DNA of 60,990 nt from positions 1-60,990 of the forward strand of contig JACQUC010000128.1 in NCBI GenBank assembly GCA_016210495.1. Direction: 5' to 3'. The stretch comes from Chloroflexota bacterium. GTDB lineage: Bacteria > Chloroflexota > FW602-bin22 > JACPRP01. Under the pieces are notes generated by a model. That model had not been told where the DNA came from and did no database searches. It was given only the letters and a program-made list of their open reading frames with translations. Shown piece by piece: positions 51,441 to 60,940 of this stretch (positions within the stretch are counted from its first letter, which is position 1; the number at the start of each line of letters is the position of its first letter). Made by a program: the position numbers and the translations under genes.

Positions 51441-52424
51441 GTGTCGAAAACTCCGTCCGATAGCTTCATCGTGGCCATCGACCTTGGCGGCACGTCCCTG
51501 CGTGTGGCTGCCATAGACTTCCAGGGCAGGATAATCAAGCGCCTGGCAACCCCTACGCGCGCTGAGGAAGGCCCCGACGCCGTTATCAAGAGGATCACAG
51601 ACAAAGTTGCCGAGCTGCTTGGCGCCGAGCGATTTCGTCGTGTGGCCGCCGTAGCCCTGGGCGTTCCCGGCCCCCTCGATCCATCGACAGGAATAGTCTT
51701 TTCCCCCCCGAACATGCCGGGCTGGGAGCGGGTGCCCCTCAAGCAGATTTTTGAAGACGAATTCCCGGTGCCCGTCTGCCTAGGCAATGACGCCAACGCC
51801 GCTGCCCTCGGGGAGCAGATGTTTGGCGCTGGCAAAGGAACTCGCCACATGATCTACCTCACGGTCAGCACCGGCATCGGCGGAGGCGTAATCGCTGACG
51901 GCAAGCTGCTCCTTGGCGCAGGAGGAAGCGCCGGCGAGGTCGGGCATATGACCATCGATCTAAACGGCCCCCGCTGCGGCTGTGGCAACATAGGGTGCCT
52001 CGAGGCCCTCGCCTCCGGCACCGCCATTGCCAGACAGGCACGAGCCCAACTTGAAAAGGGGTCCAAGAGCAGCATGCTCGACGCCGTTGGCGGCGACTTG
52101 AGCAGGCTGACCGGGGAAATCGTGGTGCGCGAAGCCGAGAAGCGTGATCCACTAGCCAGCGAGATTGTGCACGATGCCGCTGTGGCGCTGGGCGTGGGCG
52201 TCGTCAACCTGGCTCACCTGTTCGATCCGGAAATGGTCGTCATCGGAGGAGGCATCTCCAACGCCGGCCCCCTGCTGTTCGACCCGGTGCGAGCTATCGC
52301 CCAGGAGAGAGCTATGGACATCGTCAAGAGGCATCTCAGAATCGAGCGAACGGCGTTGGGGGATGACGTCGGTCTTCTCGGCGCCGCCGCCCTGGCCATC
52401 GCCAGCATCACGCATTCGCAGTAG
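51441..52424 (+). CDS. ROK family sugar kinase (glucokinase-like)
   Basis: The 327-aa protein has the ATP site DLGGTSLRVA near the N-terminus, the catalytic GNDANAAALGE region and the ROK zinc motif CGCGNIGCLE. GTG 51441 follows GAGGAG. It probably phosphorylates glucose or an N-acetylhexosamine in central metabolism. It converges with the flippase-like gene nine bases away. ROK repressors carry an N-terminal winged helix, which is absent here. Confidence 0.92.
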   Translation: MSKTPSDSFIVAIDLGGTSLRVAAIDFQGRIIKRLATPTRAEEGPDAVIKRITDKVAELLGAERFRRVAAVALGVPGPLDPSTGIVFSPPNMPGWERVPLKQIFEDEFPVPVCLGNDANAAALGEQMFGAGKGTRHMIYLTVSTGIGGGVIADGKLLLGAGGSAGEVGHMTIDLNGPRCGCGNIGCLEALASGTAIARQARAQLEKGSKSSMLDAVGGDLSRLTGEIVVREAEKRDPLASEIVHDAAVALGVGVVNLAHLFDPEMVVIGGGISNAGPLLFDPVRAIAQERAMDIVKRHLRIERTALGDDVGLLGAAALAIASITHSQ

Positions 52425-52425
52425 C

Positions 52426-52443
52426 CGCTCCGTTCACGGAGCG
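52426..52443. terminator. bidirectional hairpin between convergent genes
   Basis: CGCTCCGT and ACGGAGCG form an 8-bp perfect stem with a tiny loop, overlapping the stop codon of the reverse-strand gene. No U-run follows on either strand. Confidence 0.45.
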
Positions 52444-53435
52444 CGGGGCGGAGCGGTGGCCTGACGTATCGCCACAGCTTCCTTCAGCCGATTCGAGAAC
52501 ACCGTCAATGCCACCGTGCCCACGGCCACGCCAAACCAGAGCGTGCAGAACCGTATGAGCAACGTGGCCGCGGCTGCTGTGGACGGCTCCGCCGTCACGC
52601 CTAGCAGTAGCAGCAGGCCGGTGATGCTGCCCTCGGCCGCGGCCAGGCCACCGGGAAGCATCGAAACCGCCCCGACGAGCGAAGAAGCCGCCAGTACAAA
52701 GGCAGCCTGGATAAGCAGCATCGGGCTTTGTTCCTGGCCGAGGCCGACCAAGACGTAATAGAACGCCACGCATTCCCCCGACCACGAGACGAACCCGATG
52801 GCCACCGCCCACAACAGGTTCTTTAGTCGCAACAACTGGTACGAGCTCTCGTAGAACGCGTGAAGGTGATTGATTCGTCTCGCAACCAGTGGCAGCCTCT
52901 CACCAAACGATAGGATCCGCATCGCCAGCGGCCGGTGCTGCGATATCACCACCACGAGCATATTGCCCACGAGGACTACCAGCAGAACTTCCCAGCCGTA
53001 GCCATAGATAAGCAGCCCGCCCAGCGCCAGCAACAGCAGCGCCAACCCGTCGGTCAGACGTTCTGCCATCACGATCGGCGCTGAGGCCGCTATCGGCGTC
53101 CCTGTCCGCTCCTTGAGCAGATACGATTTCAGCCACTCGCCGACCTTGCCCGGCGTCATGCTCATCGAAAGCCCGCTGAAGAAGATCAAGAAGCTATCCC
53201 GCGGGCCTATCGGTGGGATTCCGATTAGACGCAGGTAGAGGTGCCATTTCACGAAACGTAGCGCATAGTTGAGGAGAGTCAGCCCCAGGATGGCCGGCAA
53301 GTATTGCCATTTGAACCCGCCTAGCGCCTGTCCTATCTTGGGCAGGTCGGCGTAGATCACCAGGGCGAGGATGACCACCAATCCGAAGACGAGCGACAGC
53401 AGCAGCTTGCGTTTGAGGCTTTCGATGAGGGCCAT
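52434..53435 (-). CDS. LPG-synthase-type integral membrane protein (UPF0104)
   Basis: The 333-aa protein has about eight transmembrane helices and the family segment MTPGKVGEWLKSYLLKE after the third helix, as in the membrane half of lysylphosphatidylglycerol synthase. The aminoacyltransferase half is absent. Such proteins may move lipids or glycolipids. It is the last gene of the reverse operon, five bases after the transketolase C-half. Confidence 0.88.
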   Translation of the reverse strand: MALIESLKRKLLLSLVFGLVVILALVIYADLPKIGQALGGFKWQYLPAILGLTLLNYALRFVKWHLYLRLIGIPPIGPRDSFLIFFSGLSMSMTPGKVGEWLKSYLLKERTGTPIAASAPIVMAERLTDGLALLLLALGGLLIYGYGWEVLLVVLVGNMLVVVISQHRPLAMRILSFGERLPLVARRINHLHAFYESSYQLLRLKNLLWAVAIGFVSWSGECVAFYYVLVGLGQEQSPMLLIQAAFVLAASSLVGAVSMLPGGLAAAEGSITGLLLLLGVTAEPSTAAAATLLIRFCTLWFGVAVGTVALTVFSNRLKEAVAIRQATAPPRAP

Positions 53436-53440
53436 AAGAC

Positions 53441-54454
53441 TTAGGTTTCTTTGTCCGGCGCCGTGAATACGAGACTGTGCACAGTTCCAGCCTGCTTGCG
53501 ACCGACAGCCTTCTCCACCGCGATGACGATATCGTCCGCGGTCAGACCATACTTGCGAAGCAGTCCGTCGGGATCACCCGATTGGCCGTAGCACTGGCGA
53601 ATGGCCACGAATTCCATTGGCACCGGACACTCCTCCGCCAGCAACTGCGCCACGGCACTTCCCGTGCCACCGCTCAACAGATGCTCCTCGGCAACCACCA
53701 CGGCGCCGGTCTGCCTCGCGGCGTCGACCAGCGCCTCGCGGTCCAGCGGCTCGACGGTGTGCAGGTCTAGCACTCGCACAGATAGACCTTTGGAGTGCAG
53801 GATTTCTCTCGCGAGCAGCGCCTCGGCCATCATTCGGCCGTTGGCGACGATGGTGGCGTCCGGCCCGTCGCGCAGCATCACCGCCTTGCCAAGGGTGAAC
53901 TCGTCACCCTCGTCATAAATGAGGGGATGCTTGGGTCTTCCGAGGCGGAGGTATACCGGCCCGATGTGCTCGATAGCGGCACGGGTTGCCCACGCCGTGG
54001 CAACCTCATCCGCGGGCACGACGATGACGAAGCCCGGCAACGACCGCATCAAAGCCAGGTCCTCGATGGCCTGGTGCGATGCCCCGTCTTCGCCAACCGT
54101 CAAGCCGGCGTGGCTAGAGGCGATTTTTACATTCGCAAAGGAGTAGGCTACTGACATGCGCAACTGGTCGAAAGACCTGCCCGGGACGAAGACGGCGAAA
54201 CTGCTGGCGAAAACGAGCTTGCCACACGAGGCAAGCCCTGCCGCAAGGCCAATCATGTTTTGCTCGGCCACGCCGCAGTCGAAGAATCGCTCCGGGAACG
54301 CGTCGGCGAACAGCTTCGTCATCGTGGACTTGGCGAGGTCGGCGTCGAGAACGACTAAATCAGGATACTCCCGTCCCAACGCCAGCAGCGTCCGCCCGTA
54401 GGCCTCCCTGGTGGATAGCCCAAGCTTGATCGTCCCCCCAGTCCTCAGTCCCAT
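53441..54454 (-). CDS. transketolase C-terminal subunit
   Basis: The 337-aa protein corresponds to the pyrimidine-binding and C-terminal domains of transketolase: DADLAKST, the catalytic FFDCGVAEQNMIGLAAGLA with the conserved Glu and the SSHAGLTVGEDGASHQ loop. Its ATG comes directly after the stop of the N-half gene with no spacing, so the two polypeptides are made together. The pair moves two-carbon units between sugar phosphates with thiamine diphosphate. Confidence 0.93.
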   Translation of the reverse strand: MGLRTGGTIKLGLSTREAYGRTLLALGREYPDLVVLDADLAKSTMTKLFADAFPERFFDCGVAEQNMIGLAAGLASCGKLVFASSFAVFVPGRSFDQLRMSVAYSFANVKIASSHAGLTVGEDGASHQAIEDLALMRSLPGFVIVVPADEVATAWATRAAIEHIGPVYLRLGRPKHPLIYDEGDEFTLGKAVMLRDGPDATIVANGRMMAEALLAREILHSKGLSVRVLDLHTVEPLDREALVDAARQTGAVVVAEEHLLSGGTGSAVAQLLAEECPVPMEFVAIRQCYGQSGDPDGLLRKYGLTADDIVIAVEKAVGRKQAGTVHSLVFTAPDKET

Positions 54455-55360
54455 CTAGTCCTGCAATTCCCTTAGTGCCAGCTCCATCTGTTCCGGGGTA
54501 GGAGCCTTACCGTGAAAATCCACGACGTTCTCCATAAAGGAGACGCCTTTGCCTTTTGTGGTTCGGGCGATGACGATCGTCGGGCGGCCCGTCACCTGGG
54601 CCGCCAGATCGAAGGCGCCCAGCAACTGTGAGAAGTCGTGGCCATCCGCTTCGATCACGCGCCAGCCAAAGCTGCGCCATTTGTCGGCGACGGGCTCCAG
54701 GCGCATAACTTGCTCGTTGGGCCCGTCGATTTGCAGGCCATTGTGATCGAGGACTGCCGTAATGTTGTCCAAGCGATAATGGGCGGCCGACATCGCCGCC
54801 TCCCAGACCTGACCTTCGTTCGACTCCCCGTCGCCAAGAATTACGTAGACACGGTAGCCTCGTCCATCCAGCTTGGCCGCCAGAGCCATGCCACTGCCCA
54901 CGGACAGCCCCTGCCCGAGTGAACCAGTCGACGTTTCCACACCCGGCGTACGGCGCATGTCCGGATGGCCCTGAAGACAACTGCCCAGCTTGCGCAGGGT
55001 GCGCAGCCATTCCACTGGAAAATACCCTGCCTCCGCCAGCGCCGCGTAAAGCACGGGCGCGGCGTGCCCTTTGCTGAGGACGAAACGATCCCGCTCTGGC
55101 CACGTGGGATCGCTGGGCCTGTGCCGCATAACTGCAAAGAAGAGGGCGGTGACGATCTCCGCCGAAGATAGCGAGCCACCAGGATGTCCAGAGCACGCTT
55201 CACCGGTCATTTGCACGATGTGCCTTCGCAGCTTCGTAGCGATTCCCTTCAGCTCTGCAACCGAAGGGGCAACTTTGATTTCCACGCAGTCCCCGTTGCT
55301 ATCTTCAGAATCGAACTCATCCACGGGAGATCCTGTGCCGCCGAGGCGACGAACCACCAT
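54455..55360 (-). CDS. transketolase N-terminal subunit
   Basis: The 301-aa protein has the diphosphate-binding domain: ACSGHPGGSLSSAEIVTALFF, GSLGQGLSVGSGMALA and the thiamine-diphosphate/Mg2+ motif GDGESNEGQVWEA...N. The chosen ATG at 55360 follows GAGAGGA; another ATG 48 bases upstream is possible. An extended -10 box lies at 55449. Confidence 0.92.
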   Translation of the reverse strand: MVVRRLGGTGSPVDEFDSEDSNGDCVEIKVAPSVAELKGIATKLRRHIVQMTGEACSGHPGGSLSSAEIVTALFFAVMRHRPSDPTWPERDRFVLSKGHAAPVLYAALAEAGYFPVEWLRTLRKLGSCLQGHPDMRRTPGVETSTGSLGQGLSVGSGMALAAKLDGRGYRVYVILGDGESNEGQVWEAAMSAAHYRLDNITAVLDHNGLQIDGPNEQVMRLEPVADKWRSFGWRVIEADGHDFSQLLGAFDLAAQVTGRPTIVIARTTKGKGVSFMENVVDFHGKAPTPEQMELALRELQD

Positions 55361-55448
55361 TATTGCCGTTCCTCTCTTCTCAAAAACGCCAGAGACGGGG
55401 ATGGCCAACCGAACCGCGCAGCGAGGCTACGAGCTTACCTCGCGAGCT

Positions 55449-55457
55449 ATTATACCA
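55449..55457 (-). promoter_or_regulatory. extended -10 promoter of the transketolase operon
   Basis: On the reverse strand TGGTATAAT is an extended -10 box. No good -35 is seen, as is usual for this type. It lies in the 114-base gap after the HAD gene and about 90 bases before the transketolase start. Confidence 0.55.
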
Positions 55458-55474
55458 TAACCTCACGGCTCCCC

Positions 55475-56275
55475 CTATTTTTGAGCTTTCTCCAGCGCCG
55501 TTCTTAGCGCTACCAGGTCGTCGAACACGAAATCGGGCTGGAGTCGTGAGTCGTGCAGGTCCTCGGGCGTCGTGGAGCCTGTCAGCACCAGTATCGTCGT
55601 CACACGGGCCGCTTTCCCGGCCCGGACATCGGTGTCCAGTCGATCCCCAAGAAACGCGGTGACTTCTTTTCGAAAGCCCAGCTTGTTCATCGCAAAAAGC
55701 AGCATGTCCGGACTTGGCTTTCCCACCACCACCGGCTTGGCGCCCGAGCAAGCGCTGATCGCCGCGACCAGCGCACCGCTTCCGGGGAGCAGCCCCGTCT
55801 CGACGGGCTGGTTTGGATCGGGATTGCTCGCTACCAGTTTCGCCCCCTTGCCAATCGCCACGCACGCTTCGGCAAGCTTGGCAAAGGTGAACTGTCTGTC
55901 CAGCCCTACGAGCACAAACGCGGGGGAGGCTTTGTCTATCCAATAGCCCGCCTCCAGCACCGGCTGGACAAGTCCATCTTCGCCGATGATGTATACACCA
56001 GCGCCTGCCGGCGCCACCTTTTGTAGGTAATGGGCCACCGCCTGCCCCGCCGTGAAGATGAGCCCCTCCTCGACGCCAATGCCCAGGCTTCGCAGCTTGA
56101 CCATGTATTGGTATGGCGTGGCCGTCGAATTGTTCGTGGCAAAGGCGAAGGATATGCCGGAGCTCCGAAAAAACTCGAACAGCTCGGCTGCGCCCGGAAG
56201 AAGGAGGTTGCCCCTATAGACGACGCCGTCCAGGTCGACAAGCACATTGCGAAGCTCCGATAACGATCTTGGCAC
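55475..56275 (-). CDS. HAD-IIA family phosphatase (NagD-like)
   Basis: The 266-aa protein has DxD motif VDLDGVV, TNNST as motif II, GKPSPDML with the motif III Lys and GDRLDTDVRAG as motif IV, all as in NagD/AraL-type sugar or nucleotide phosphatases. The GTG start at 56275 lies eight bases after the preceding stop. It follows the helicase-associated-domain gene on the reverse strand. Confidence 0.9.
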   Translation of the reverse strand: MPRSLSELRNVLVDLDGVVYRGNLLLPGAAELFEFFRSSGISFAFATNNSTATPYQYMVKLRSLGIGVEEGLIFTAGQAVAHYLQKVAPAGAGVYIIGEDGLVQPVLEAGYWIDKASPAFVLVGLDRQFTFAKLAEACVAIGKGAKLVASNPDPNQPVETGLLPGSGALVAAISACSGAKPVVVGKPSPDMLLFAMNKLGFRKEVTAFLGDRLDTDVRAGKAARVTTILVLTGSTTPEDLHDSRLQPDFVFDDLVALRTALEKAQK

Positions 56276-56282
56276 AGCACAC

Positions 56283-58205
56283 CTATGGGTTGGCCAGGCC
56301 TCTCGCCCATTCCTCAATCGACGACACCACGTTCGCTGGAAGCTCGGTCGTGCTGTGCTGGCGTAGAAATCCCAGCAGCTCCCCGACGCACAACCCCGAC
56401 AAGATGGCCTGTTGAACCTTTCGTTTGGTAATCTGGTGAACGCTTGCTCGGGCCACGCTCACCGTAATGGTGAACTTCAGCAACTGATACCATACATCTG
56501 TTTCGGGCTCGACAACGCTCACTTCGAAGTTTGGCTGAACGAGTAACCTGCCATCCTGATTCCTCGCTTCCGGCGCAGGCCCATTTCCAAATAGCCAGGC
56601 GCCCAATCGAGTGACCTTGATGGCGCTCGGCCTGAGCTGCTCATCGTAACCGAGTGCGACGGCTCCAATGCAATGGAACAGTGAGGTGACCACCGTTGCC
56701 ACGACGCATGCCTCCATCTGTTGCCGGTCCCGAATTGCCAAGCCGGGCTGCCAGTAGATTTGGACCAATTCCCTGCAGCCGGCGGTATTGGCGCCGACAA
56801 TCGCCTGGACGATGGACTCCGCGGAGTACCAACTATCCGAGCGGCATTCGCCCACCACCGCCACGATGCGCTCGCGCAACGTCCTGTAAGTTGCCGCATT
56901 CCAATCGTCGGGATAAGAAGTGTGAGGGCGTCGCCAGCCGTCGTCTTCCTGCCAAAACTGAAAAATGGCGCGGGCCTGTTGTACCACGCCAAGAGCTGGC
57001 CAGCGACCTGCTTTCTCGGTGGGAAGCAGGTCGCCATCGCTCACGTGCAACAAACTCAGGCCTCTGGCTACGTGAAACAGGTAGTGCAGCCTCACCGTCC
57101 CACGATCATCCCGGGGATCAAACGCCAACTGCTCCCTGAGGCGAACGACGTGCTGTTTGGGAATGCGACGCTCGTTGCCTTCCAGCCGCACCTCGTTATG
57201 GCGAAAATAGTCCAGAAGAACCAGCAGGTCGAAGAAGAATGTGCAGTCAGTGAGCGAGCACTTGCCTGGCCGTGCTGTTTCGGTCAACCTCGCGGGCTTC
57301 GAGGCCACCGGCACTGCCTCCTGGGGGGCGACGCCAAGGGGAATGCAAAGATGCCGATCCCCTCCCACGTACGTCTCCTGCAAGATAAGCAGCCCGCTAA
57401 GCGCCGCAATCCCGTGCCTAAGGTCCCCTTCGGCGAGGCCAGATGCGCTGCGCACCTCGTCGAGACCCATCCTTCCTCCCCGGCTACGAACAAGATCGTA
57501 AAGAGAACGGCAGCAGGGCCCTAACTCCTCCAGAACTCGGCCGACCCGGTCGGGCTCCAAAATCGCCGCCTCGAGAGAAGCGATTAGCTCTCGTTTGAAA
57601 CACTGGTCCGCCTGGGGAACGTGCCAGCGCGCGCCCACAGCCTGCAACTGCGACAGGTCGAGGGCTCCCAGCACCTTGTGAATGGTCCTGTCGCTCTGGT
57701 CCCCCGAGGCAATCTGGTGCTGCATGCGCTGGAAAACGCGTTTCAGGTCCGCCGGCACAAACGCCACCTTCATTACCGTCGCCGGGCGAGACCTGTTGGG
57801 ATAAGTCGTCCACTCCACGACCTCGTTGCCGCTAACTCTAGCAAGCTCGAGGGCGAGTACGCCACCATCCTCCAGCCGCGACAGTAAGCGCTCGGTTTCC
57901 TCCATCGTAAAAGGGAGAGCGTTGAACAGATCGTTGAGGGCGACCCAACCCTTGGGCTCGCTCAGGACGTGGCTGAGGACGAGTTTCTCGCGGGGAACTA
58001 AGCGCTCGAAGATGGACTTGACCGCTTGATCGTCGGTCATCTCGTTGTAAAGCTCCGAGATAAGAACCCTCGGCTCGTTGTTATCCGAAAGCTGCCAAAA
58101 CCGAGCGATGCTCTGAAGTCTGGCTGCCGGCGTACCGAGCAGCAGCCCCATCAGGTTCGCCAAGGTATACTCCCAGCCCCCAGGCCACGGTATCGCATCG
58201 TGCAC
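56283..58205 (-). CDS. helicase-associated-domain protein (XPB/Ssl2-like N-terminal type)
   Basis: The 640-aa protein has no P-loop. Its C-terminal part (about 530-635: LLVQPNFEVSVV, then HQITKRKVQQAILSGLCVGE and LLGFLRQHSTTELPANV) matches the helicase-C-3 domain common in Actinobacteria and Chloroflexota, which resembles the XPB/Ssl2 N-terminus. The N-terminal half has winged-helix-like repeats. It may pair with an XPB-type helicase encoded elsewhere in DNA repair. Confidence 0.78.
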   Translation of the reverse strand: MHDAIPWPGGWEYTLANLMGLLLGTPAARLQSIARFWQLSDNNEPRVLISELYNEMTDDQAVKSIFERLVPREKLVLSHVLSEPKGWVALNDLFNALPFTMEETERLLSRLEDGGVLALELARVSGNEVVEWTTYPNRSRPATVMKVAFVPADLKRVFQRMQHQIASGDQSDRTIHKVLGALDLSQLQAVGARWHVPQADQCFKRELIASLEAAILEPDRVGRVLEELGPCCRSLYDLVRSRGGRMGLDEVRSASGLAEGDLRHGIAALSGLLILQETYVGGDRHLCIPLGVAPQEAVPVASKPARLTETARPGKCSLTDCTFFFDLLVLLDYFRHNEVRLEGNERRIPKQHVVRLREQLAFDPRDDRGTVRLHYLFHVARGLSLLHVSDGDLLPTEKAGRWPALGVVQQARAIFQFWQEDDGWRRPHTSYPDDWNAATYRTLRERIVAVVGECRSDSWYSAESIVQAIVGANTAGCRELVQIYWQPGLAIRDRQQMEACVVATVVTSLFHCIGAVALGYDEQLRPSAIKVTRLGAWLFGNGPAPEARNQDGRLLVQPNFEVSVVEPETDVWYQLLKFTITVSVARASVHQITKRKVQQAILSGLCVGELLGFLRQHSTTELPANVVSSIEEWARGLANP

Positions 58206-58509
58206 GGCAGGGCAAACTGCGTTTACCGCCCCCTTCAGACGTCAGAAGGCAGCAAACGGTGTCCGTTGCACGAGGCAGTACTTTATGTACCACTTTCACA
58301 TCCAAAAAGCAAGCCCCCATGTATGGACCCGTAGCCGAAGGCTTCAGCCTGCGTAGGGCGTTGATTAGTCAAGGCCCCACGCCCTTGCTGCACCAGGCCG
58401 GCGCGAAGATGGCCTCGCCACAGTCCGCCTAATGCGGACCCGCCATCGCTCAGACCTCTCGGCACTCGAACAGGCACGCGCACCCTAAAGGGATGCGGCT
58501 ACGTGTCGG
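58206..58509. other. spacer with palindromic repeats
   Basis: GTAGCCGAAGGCTTCAGCCTGCG near 58331 and a reverse-strand GTAGCCGCATCCCTTTAGGG near 58482-58501 are short repeat-like palindromes. No gene is recognised. Confidence 0.45.
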
Positions 58510-59388
58510 CTACCCCCGGCCCCTCACCTCAATCTGCCCGTCTTTGACACGCACGTCGTATGCGGTCTGCGGGAAAGTGGCGGGGCCGTGAACGACCCGT
58601 CCATCGTCCAGCGCAAACTGCGAGCCGTGCCACGGACAGACGATGGTACCCTCCTTCAGATGAGCCTGGGACAATGGACCGCCGAGGTGCGAGCAGGTCT
58701 CCGCCAGGGCGTGGATGCGACCGTAGCGTCGCACCAGCACAACCGAAGCGCCGTTTGCGGTGACGCGCCGCGGCGTGTTCTCCTCCAGTTCTCCCTCCGG
58801 CAGCACGGCCACAAAATCCTTCGCCGGCCTCTCCCAGGCACCACGATTGACGCCCACTCCCGCGCCGAAGACGAGCTCACCGCCCAGGTAGGCTGACACG
58901 CTGGCGACGCCGTAGGCCACCATCGCCAGGTTTCTTCCCGCCGACCTCCGCTTCGCACAGCGCAGGGCCAGCGCTGCCGTGTAGAGAGAAAGGGCGGACA
59001 GGTTGAGCACGCCGTGCATCAATCCGAGCCGCCGACTCCGCCCACCGAGATGGTGCCAATCCGCCAGGCCCGTTGCCGCCGTCCCCAGTCCGGAGATCAC
59101 GCCCAGGGCGATGGACCCGTCGGCGCATTGCTTGAGGTTCTCGCTTGGGGCTGCTGCGTCCAACGCATCCGCCAGGAACCCCACAGTCCAGGCGCCAATG
59201 GTGGCATCAGTCAAAGCAGGATGCTGAGGATGCTCCAGCCACACACCGTGAAGAAAATCCAACACCTGCGTGGCGTTATCGCCGCCTGTCGCTTTCCAAC
59301 GAGAGATGAGGTTGCCGAGCGCATCCCCGAGCGGGTCCAGCCAGAACCGCTGACGTTCGATCATCTCGCCAATCAATTTACCTGGCAT
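58510..59388 (-). CDS. Rieske 2Fe-2S protein with N-terminal membrane domain
   Basis: The 292-aa protein has a DUF2231-like hydrophobic N-terminal half with about four helices, and a Rieske domain (about 185-290) with C232-x-H234 and C251-x2-H254 spaced by 16 residues, all four cluster ligands being present. The ATG at 59388 follows AAGGAGG at five bases. It may pass electrons to a membrane or soluble oxidase. It is a single gene with no obvious partner. Confidence 0.88.
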   Translation of the reverse strand: MPGKLIGEMIERQRFWLDPLGDALGNLISRWKATGGDNATQVLDFLHGVWLEHPQHPALTDATIGAWTVGFLADALDAAAPSENLKQCADGSIALGVISGLGTAATGLADWHHLGGRSRRLGLMHGVLNLSALSLYTAALALRCAKRRSAGRNLAMVAYGVASVSAYLGGELVFGAGVGVNRGAWERPAKDFVAVLPEGELEENTPRRVTANGASVVLVRRYGRIHALAETCSHLGGPLSQAHLKEGTIVCPWHGSQFALDDGRVVHGPATFPQTAYDVRVKDGQIEVRGRG

Positions 59389-59687
59389 CATTACCTCCTT
59401 GCGCCATTTATGCCGCCTGCCGATGGTATGGTGGCGCGGAGAACAATCTCGCCGACGATGGGGTGCAAGACCCAGCCTTTTCTCGCCCGGGCGTCGGGAA
59501 GTGCCCGCCATCGCGTAGGGCCGGTCGTTTGAGAGGCCTGTTCGCGCGCGACCAGATCGTAAAGCGGTTGCTGTACAGTCAGGTAGCAATATTGGTGCCA
59601 AGCACCAGTCTTTGTGAGACGTGTGGCACATATTTTGCAGGATGTAAGAGCCGTCGTATTTTGGATCGTGGAGGAGGTGAGGAGCCC
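59389..59687. other. spacer between divergent genes
   Basis: The frame of the next gene is open upstream to 59463 and would encode a CETCGTYFAGC stretch, but its composition is not protein-like and the good GGAGG site lies just before 59688. No promoter is clear. Confidence 0.4.
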
Positions 59688-59945
59688 GTGGCAGAGACCG
59701 GAAAGGACACGGCCATCAGATTGGCCAAAGATCTCTACGAGCGCAAGCGGCGAGAGGGTATTGACCTGAGCAGCGGACCCTGCTTGTCGGAAGAGGTGAT
59801 GGATGACTGGTGTGTGGACATCGTCCACACGCCTCGACAGGCCATCGACAATCGCCCGGAGAACCAGTGCAAGTTGTACCGCACCGGCAAGGTCCATCAC
59901 TTCGTCGAGTTGGACCTTGACGGCAACCTGGTCCGATTTGTTTGA
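59688..59945 (+). CDS. small hypothetical protein
   Basis: The 85-aa protein starts with GTG after GAGGAGGTGAGGAG. It is charged, without membrane segments, with RLAKDLYERKRREGIDL and a well-formed C-terminal KVHHFVELDLDGNLVRFV. I do not recognise the family. Strong ribosome site and codon pattern support a real gene. Confidence 0.6.
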   Translation: MAETGKDTAIRLAKDLYERKRREGIDLSSGPCLSEEVMDDWCVDIVHTPRQAIDNRPENQCKLYRTGKVHHFVELDLDGNLVRFV

Positions 59946-60252
59946 TGTCCCGGTTGAGAGCGAGTTACTGTCTCCGTGCAGTCATCCACCCGCTCCTACG
60001 ATTAGGCCTGCTCACGCCAAGCACGCTGACCCCGGACAGCCGAAGGGCCGACCGGGGTCAGTGATCTTGAAGGGACGTCGCGTGCAACGTCCCCACAGGG
60101 TCGCACTGGCCTGCCACGTACACGCCTCGACGATCCGCCGCGCTGGAGACTGGCTTGGAACTTGCAGCATAGTAACAACTGGCGACGAAGTGCAACCGCT
60201 CTGTGGCGCAGGAAATCGTCGCCGCTGGGATTCAGAATCGGAGGACAGTGCA
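59946..60252. other. spacer with GC-rich hairpins
   Basis: GGGACGTCGCGTGCAACGTCCC near 60073 forms a hairpin with 7-8 bp arms. No gene is recognised. Confidence 0.4.
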
Positions 60253-60759
60253 ATGGCAATCGAAAGACGATCATCAAGCGACCTGCTAGTGCACGGCATC
60301 ATCGGCGGGATAGTGGCGGGCATCGTCTTCGCCATATTCGAGATGGCGGCGGCGGCTACTATGGGTCTGTCTTTCTTCGATCCTGTAAGATTGATCGCAT
60401 CTCTAGCGATTGGCACACAGGCGCTTTCGCCGGCATTCCCGCTGGCCACGGCTGTGATAACGGGGTTGGTCGTGCACCTAGTGCTCTCGGCAGTATACGG
60501 CGTGATCTTCGTGTATTTGCTGGCGCTCACCAATCAGATTAGCACGTCGGTTGGACTGCTGCTCCTCTTCGGGACAATCTTCGGGTTGGCGCTCTGGGTC
60601 GTCAACTTCTTGATCATAGCGCCCATCTTCTGGCCGCAGTTCACGATGGTGGACCAGTTCTGGAACGGCTTCGTCGCGCACACGTTCTTCTACGGCACTG
60701 TCATTGGTTGGTATGTCAGCGCCTTTGTGTCCGGCAGGGCCTGGGTGCCCACGAAGTAG
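60253..60759 (+). CDS. four-helix integral membrane protein
   Basis: The 168-aa protein starts at the ATG at 60253, nine bases after GGAGG. It has four hydrophobic helices (about 14-38, 55-78, 83-105, 115-135) and a last one near 145-160. The family is not recognised. The longer frame upstream of 60253 is not protein-like. Confidence 0.75.
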   Translation: MAIERRSSSDLLVHGIIGGIVAGIVFAIFEMAAAATMGLSFFDPVRLIASLAIGTQALSPAFPLATAVITGLVVHLVLSAVYGVIFVYLLALTNQISTSVGLLLLFGTIFGLALWVVNFLIIAPIFWPQFTMVDQFWNGFVAHTFFYGTVIGWYVSAFVSGRAWVPTK

Positions 60760-60779
60760 CGCAAGGGGGAATCACTTCA

Positions 60780-60805
60780 ACAAGAAAAGCCACTCGAAAG
60801 TGGCT
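60780..60805 (-). terminator. rho-independent terminator of the tRNA-Arg transcript
   Basis: On the reverse strand AGCCACT-TTCG-AGTGGCT forms a 7-bp stem (60805-60788), followed by TTTTCTTG. It lies seven bases after the tRNA. Confidence 0.75.
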
Positions 60806-60811
60806 AGGGGG

Positions 60812-60885
60812 CACGCCCGAGAGGACTCGAACCTCCGACCTTTGGGTCCGCAACCCAACGCTCTAATCCACTGAGCTACGGGCGC
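60812..60885 (-). tRNA. tRNA-Arg (anticodon GCG)
   Basis: The 74-base cloverleaf is complete. The acceptor stem GCGCCCG pairs with CGGGCGT (one G-U) and the discriminator base is G. The anticodon loop is TTGCGGA on stem TTGGG/CCCAA, and the T-arm contains TTCGAGT. CCA is not encoded. The anticodon GCG reads CGC/CGU arginine codons. Confidence 0.93.
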
Positions 60886-60899
60886 GTGCACCTGTCCGT

Positions 60900-60928
60900 A
60901 TTATAACAAGGTGCTCGACGCGGCGCAA
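60900..60928 (-). promoter_or_regulatory. promoter of tRNA-Arg
   Basis: On the reverse strand TTGCGC (60928-60923), 17 bases and a perfect TATAAT (60905-60900), 15 bases before the tRNA. Confidence 0.75.
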
Positions 60929-60940
60929 GAAAAGACTGGG

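Noticed and set aside
59463..59687. Cys-containing N-terminal extension of the small protein
   Set aside because: Low-quality composition; the strong GGAGG site directly precedes 59688.
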